From positions 1-8,668 of the forward strand of contig DASSXP010000117.1 of the NCBI GenBank assembly GCA_035703755.1: a stretch of 8,668 nucleotides of DNA. The letters are read 5' to 3'. Of this stretch, positions 5,720-8,668 are shown in pieces (the stretch's first letter is position 1; each line of letters opens with the position of its first letter). The position numbers and the translations under genes were made by a program. This DNA comes from DASSBG01 sp035703755 (GTDB taxonomy: Bacteria > Pseudomonadota > Gammaproteobacteria > Xanthomonadales > Rhodanobacteraceae). A model generated the notes under the pieces. That model did not search any database. It saw only the letters and a list, made by a program, of their open reading frames with translations, and was not told the origin of the DNA.

Positions 5720-7405
5720 ATGAAAGACCATCTCCACACGCTATTCGGCCAGGCTCTGGCGCGTCTTGTCGCTGCCGGCCAGTTGCCTGACGGGCTGAGC
5801 CCGAGCTTCGTGATCGAGCGCAGCAAGAACCGCGCGCACGGCGATTTCGCCTCGAATGTGGCGATGACACTGGCCAAGGCCGCGCGCCGCAAGCCGCGTG
5901 AGCTGGCGGAGGCCATCGTGGCTGCACTGCCCGCCGACGCCGCCGTCGACAAGGTGGAAATCGCCGGGCCGGGTTTCATCAATCTGTTCCTGAGCCCGGC
6001 CGCGTGGCAGGCCGAGCTGCGTCGTGTGCTCGAACTGGGTCCGCGCTACGGCCACAACACGCAGGGTGCCGGGCGCACCGTGGGCGTGGAGTTCGTGTCG
6101 GCCAATCCGACCGGCCCGCTGCACGTCGGGCACGGCCGTGGCGCCGCCATCGGCGACTGTCTGGCGCGTCTGTTGGTGGCCAGCGGGTGGAATGTCAAAC
6201 GCGAGTTCTATTACAACGATGCCGGCGTGCAAATCGCCAACCTCGCCCGCTCCACCCAGGCGCGCGCCCGCGGCATCGCGCCGGACCAGCCAGGCTGGCC
6301 CGAGGATGCTTATCGCGGCGAATACATCGCCGAGGTCGCGCGCGCCTATCTCGATCGCGAAACCGTCATGGTGGAAGGCCAGCGCCTCACCGCCGCCGGT
6401 GACGCCGATGACCTTGACGCCATCCGCGCCTTTGCGGTGGCCTGGCTGCGCCGCGAGCAAGACCTTGACCTCAAGGCCTTCGGCGTCGCCTTCGACGTGT
6501 ACTTTCTGGAGTCCTCGCTGTATGCCAGCGGCAAGGTGGAGGAAACGGTGCGCGAATTGACCGCCCACGGCCACACCTACGAGGAAGGCGGCGCGTTGTG
6601 GCTGAAATCCACCGACTTCGGTGACGACAAGGACCGCGTGATGCGCAAGTCCGACGGCAGCTACACCTATTTCGTGCCGGACGTGGCCTATCACCTGTCC
6701 AAATGGCAGCGCGGCTACGAGAAGGCCATCACCGAACTCGGCTCCGATCACCATGGTTCGCTGGCGCGCGTGAAAGCCGGTCTGCAGGCGCTCGACTGCG
6801 GTATACCCGCCGGCTACCCGGATTACGTGCTGCATCAGATGGTGACGGTGATGAAGGGCGGCGAGGAGGTGAAGATCTCCAAACGCGCCGGCAGCTACGT
6901 GACCCTGCGCGACCTGATCGACGAAGTCGGCCGCGATGCCACCCGCTATTTCCTGATTTCCCGCAAGGGCGATTCGCAACTGGTGTTCGACATCGACCTC
7001 GCGCGCGCGCAGACCAACGACAACCCGGTCTACTACATCCAGTACGCGCATGCGCGCATCGCCAGCGTGTGGCGCCAACTGGCCGAACGCGGTCTGGCGC
7101 ATGACGCCGCCAACGGCAGTGCCCACCTCGATCTGCTCGATGCCGAGGCCGAGCAGGCCCTGCTGCTGGAACTGGCGCGCTACCCCGAGGTAGTGGAAGC
7201 GGCCGCCAGCAATCTGGAGCCGCACTTGGTCGCGCAATACCTGCGTGAGCTCGCCGCGGCGCTGCACGCCTACTACAACACCCACCAATTCCTGGTCGAG
7301 GACGTGGCCCTGCGCGACGCGCGTTTGTCGCTGGTCCAGGCCACCCGACAGGTGCTGGTCAACGGCCTCGACTTGCTGGGCCTCGACGCCCCGGAGACGA
7401 TGTAA
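5720..7405 (+). CDS. argS: Arginyl-tRNA synthetase
   Basis: This 561-residue class I synthetase attaches arginine to tRNA-Arg in the cytosol using ATP. Residues 1 to about 92 are the N-terminal Add1 domain that contacts the tRNA elbow (KNRAHGDFASNVA at 36-48, AGPGFINLFL at 82-91). The Rossmann catalytic domain carries the HIGH signature as HVGH at 135-138, in VSANPTGPLHVGHGR, and a KMSKS-like KISKR at 385-389. The motif YHLSKWQRGY (324-333) and GSDHHG (341-346) also fit the family. The C-terminal helical DALR anticodon-binding domain runs from about 434 (NPVYYIQYAHARI) to 561. Length is typical. The start ATG lies 5 nt after a weak GAAG. The gene probably has its own promoter in the gap after radC and is co-transcribed with the SPOR gene, whose ATG shares the last A of the argS TAA stop. 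Confidence 0.98.
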   Translation: MKDHLHTLFGQALARLVAAGQLPDGLSPSFVIERSKNRAHGDFASNVAMTLAKAARRKPRELAEAIVAALPADAAVDKVEIAGPGFINLFLSPAAWQAELRRVLELGPRYGHNTQGAGRTVGVEFVSANPTGPLHVGHGRGAAIGDCLARLLVASGWNVKREFYYNDAGVQIANLARSTQARARGIAPDQPGWPEDAYRGEYIAEVARAYLDRETVMVEGQRLTAAGDADDLDAIRAFAVAWLRREQDLDLKAFGVAFDVYFLESSLYASGKVEETVRELTAHGHTYEEGGALWLKSTDFGDDKDRVMRKSDGSYTYFVPDVAYHLSKWQRGYEKAITELGSDHHGSLARVKAGLQALDCGIPAGYPDYVLHQMVTVMKGGEEVKISKRAGSYVTLRDLIDEVGRDATRYFLISRKGDSQLVFDIDLARAQTNDNPVYYIQYAHARIASVWRQLAERGLAHDAANGSAHLDLLDAEAEQALLLELARYPEVVEAAASNLEPHLVAQYLRELAAALHAYYNTHQFLVEDVALRDARLSLVQATRQVLVNGLDLLGLDAPETM

Positions 7406-7983
7406 TGGCAGGACGCAGCAGACAAGCGGTGCGCAGTCAGGGCGGTTGGCCCGCGTGGGTGTGGTTCTCGCTTGGCCTGGTGGCCGGCGTGGCACTGAGC
7501 ACGGTGGTGGTGATGGGCGGCTTGGCGCCGAATCTGCGTCGCCACGACGGCCCCACGCCCAACCCCAACGCCAGCGCGCCCGGCCCGGGAGACAGTGGCA
7601 TCGCCAGCAAGCCGGACAAACCCGGCAAGGACTACGACTTCTACCGCGTGTTGCCGGAAATGGAAGTGGTGATCCCGGACACCGAACTGGCCGCCAAGGC
7701 GCGTGCCGAAGCCGGCAAGCCGGCGGCCACCCCCAACAGCCCCGCCAGCGGTGGCGGTTACCTGTTGCAGGTGGGTTCGTTCCCCAACGCGGCCGATGCG
7801 GACGCGGTCAAGGCGCGGCTCGCGCTGCTTGGCTTTGTTGCCCAGGTGCAGCCGGTCACCATCAACGGCACTACCTGGAATCGCGTCCGCCTTGGCCCCT
7901 ACGCGAGTGCGTCAGCGCTGGAAGCGGCGCGACAGAAACTCAGCAGCAACGGCATCAACGCGATTGCGCTGAAAGAGCAGTAA
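7405..7983 (+). CDS. SPOR domain-containing single-pass membrane protein
   Basis: This 192-residue protein has a bitopic FtsN-like layout. A short basic cytosolic tail (MAGRSRQAVR) is followed by one membrane segment (about 18-38), a Pro/Gly/Asn/Lys-rich periplasmic linker (about 43-76), the segment DYDFYRVLPEMEVVIPD at 76-92, a second flexible linker and a C-terminal SPOR domain (about 117-192). The SPOR domain shows YLLQVGSFPNAADADAVKAR near its start and WNRVRLGPYASASALEAAR later. SPOR domains bind peptidoglycan strands lacking stem peptides at the division septum, so a role in division or septal wall work is likely. The start overlaps the argS stop by one base (TAATG), with GGAG (7393-7396) 8 nt upstream inside argS, so translation is coupled. 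An SPOR gene after argS is also found in Pseudomonas. I cannot say whether this is the cell's true FtsN. Confidence 0.9.
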   Translation: MAGRSRQAVRSQGGWPAWVWFSLGLVAGVALSTVVVMGGLAPNLRRHDGPTPNPNASAPGPGDSGIASKPDKPGKDYDFYRVLPEMEVVIPDTELAAKARAEAGKPAATPNSPASGGGYLLQVGSFPNAADADAVKARLALLGFVAQVQPVTINGTTWNRVRLGPYASASALEAARQKLSSNGINAIALKEQ

Positions 7984-7987
7984 GCGC

Positions 7988-8016
7988 GGGCGCGGCGAAG
8001 CTGGCGTTGGCCGCCC
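7988..8016. repeat. Weak hairpin between convergent SPOR and lipoprotein genes
   Basis: GGGCG (7988-7992) can pair with CGCCC (8012-8016) over a 19-nt loop in the 42-nt gap between the two stop codons. No T-run follows on either strand, so its role as a terminator is doubtful. Nothing else in the gap resembles one. Confidence 0.2.
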
Positions 8017-8025
8017 TTGCTGGGT

Positions 8026-8619
8026 TCACTCACTGGTGTTGGCCGGCGTTGAGCCGGGCGGGTCGTTCATGCCTTGCGGCGTGAAGCGCAAGGTGGCACC
8101 GTCGATCAGCGGCCAGTACGCCGCGTCGGATGCGAGTTTGATATCGACCCAGAACATCACTTCTGTGGCGTTCGGGGGCGTGCTCGAAAACGGCGATGTG
8201 ACCGCGAACTTCACGCTGCCGCCTTCGTGCGCCAGTACAGTTTGCTGCATTTGCCGCAATTGTCGCACCCCATCGTCCGTCAGTGCCAGCTCGTAGAGGT
8301 TGACCACCAGATCCGGGGAAAACCAGCCATTTGGTCGATGCGCGCTCGTACGCAACAGCAGCCTCAGCGACATCGCGGCAGTGCTGGATTGGTCGCCGCC
8401 GGTCACCTCCAGGCTCAAGCGACAGCGCGGCACGTCGACTTCAAATCCATCCGGCACCGCGAGCCGGACGCGCACCGCGGCTGGATCCAGTTGGGCCAAC
8501 GCGCGTGGTGACAGGGAGGACATCCGCACGGCGGTGGAGAGCGGAATGGAGGCGCAACCAGCCAAGCTGACGATGGCGCCGACGAGCAGGCTTGCAACAG
8601 GCCACTGATTCAATCTCAT
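8026..8619 (-). CDS. Putative lipoprotein of unknown function
   Basis: I do not recognise this 197-residue protein. It begins with a lipoprotein signal peptide: a short charged tail (MRLNQ), a hydrophobic core to residue 20, and the lipobox LAGC with Cys22 as the lipidation site. The residue after the Cys is Ala, not Asp, so the outer membrane is the default destination. The rest has alternating hydrophobic and polar residues suggesting a beta-rich fold, a second Cys at 66, and no internal repeats. A GTG at 8625 is in frame, but ATG at 8619 is preferred: AGGA lies 7 nt before it, whereas the same sequence would almost touch the GTG. It is transcribed on its own toward the SPOR gene, and its promoter probably lies near or beyond the window edge. 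The lipoprotein call is firm; the function is open. Confidence 0.85.
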   Translation of the reverse strand: MRLNQWPVASLLVGAIVSLAGCASIPLSTAVRMSSLSPRALAQLDPAAVRVRLAVPDGFEVDVPRCRLSLEVTGGDQSSTAAMSLRLLLRTSAHRPNGWFSPDLVVNLYELALTDDGVRQLRQMQQTVLAHEGGSVKFAVTSPFSSTPPNATEVMFWVDIKLASDAAYWPLIDGATLRFTPQGMNDPPGSTPANTSE

Positions 8620-8625
8620 TGCCAC

Positions 8626-8631
8626 GTCCTT
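8626..8631 (-). promoter_or_regulatory. Ribosome-binding site deciding the lipoprotein start
   Basis: On the minus strand an A-run leads into AAGGAC, placing AGGA 7 nt before the ATG at 8619. The alternative GTG start at 8625 would directly follow it, too close for initiation. This fixes the start two codons downstream of the longest frame. Confidence 0.6.
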
Positions 8632-8668
8632 TTTTGCTTGCAGGTGAGTAGGGCCACTTGCCCGTGTA

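Noticed and set aside
4905..5927. A 340-codon open frame on the - strand across radC and the start of argS
   Set aside because: It crosses two real genes and the gap between them with no family resemblance or ribosome site; a GC-driven shadow.
7000..7060. Alternating CG-rich runs within argS
   Set aside because: They encode ordinary argS residues (LARAQ, YAHARI) with GC-rich codons; no independent repeat structure.
5741..7495. A 584-codon open frame on the - strand across argS
   Set aside because: It is longer than argS itself but has no domain, and its composition is that of a reverse-complement frame. argS on the other strand is unmistakable.

Overview
The window looks like ordinary chromosome from a GC-rich gammaproteobacterium, most likely of the Xanthomonadales/Lysobacterales. 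The reasons are the high GC content with GC-rich third codon positions, the protein sequences, and the gene set radC / coaBC-dut-algC / argS-SPOR. From memory, Pseudomonas carries coaBC-dut-algC beside radC at one locus and argS-SPOR at another; here the two blocks are adjacent. There are no rRNA or tRNA genes, insertion sequences, CRISPR arrays or phage genes. No stretch of 300 bases or more lacks a gene.

Layout. (1) Positions 3-545, + strand: the 3' part of a gene for an unrecognised coiled-coil protein, cut by the window edge. It converges on the next gene with only 6 nt between stop codons. (2) Positions 552-4869, - strand: a biosynthetic block read coaBC -> dut -> algC. coaBC and dut overlap by 4 nt (ATGA). 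algC follows after a 157-nt gap with its own possible promoter, two tiny leader ORFs and a hairpin-plus-T-run oriented on the opposite strand. (3) Positions 4870-4967: a short divergent promoter region between coaBC and radC with a 13-bp perfect dyad. (4) Positions 4968-7983, + strand: radC, then an 85-nt gap with an inverted repeat and a possible promoter, then argS and a SPOR-domain membrane protein joined by a 1-nt overlap. (5) Positions 8026-8619, - strand: an unrecognised lipoprotein convergent with the SPOR gene.

Functions. CoaBC makes 4'-phosphopantetheine, the precursor of coenzyme A. Dut removes dUTP and supplies dUMP for thymidylate synthesis. AlgC interconverts hexose 6- and 1-phosphates for nucleotide sugars used in LPS or exopolysaccharide. 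ArgS charges tRNA-Arg, and the SPOR protein probably binds septal peptidoglycan. The genes are housekeeping and share position rather than one pathway.

No clearly new system is visible. The most interesting item is the phosphomannomutase: its catalytic part follows about 350 residues with two membrane segments and an extracytoplasmic, sensor-like domain. Next are the small architecture of the algC leader and the dyad in the coaBC promoter region.
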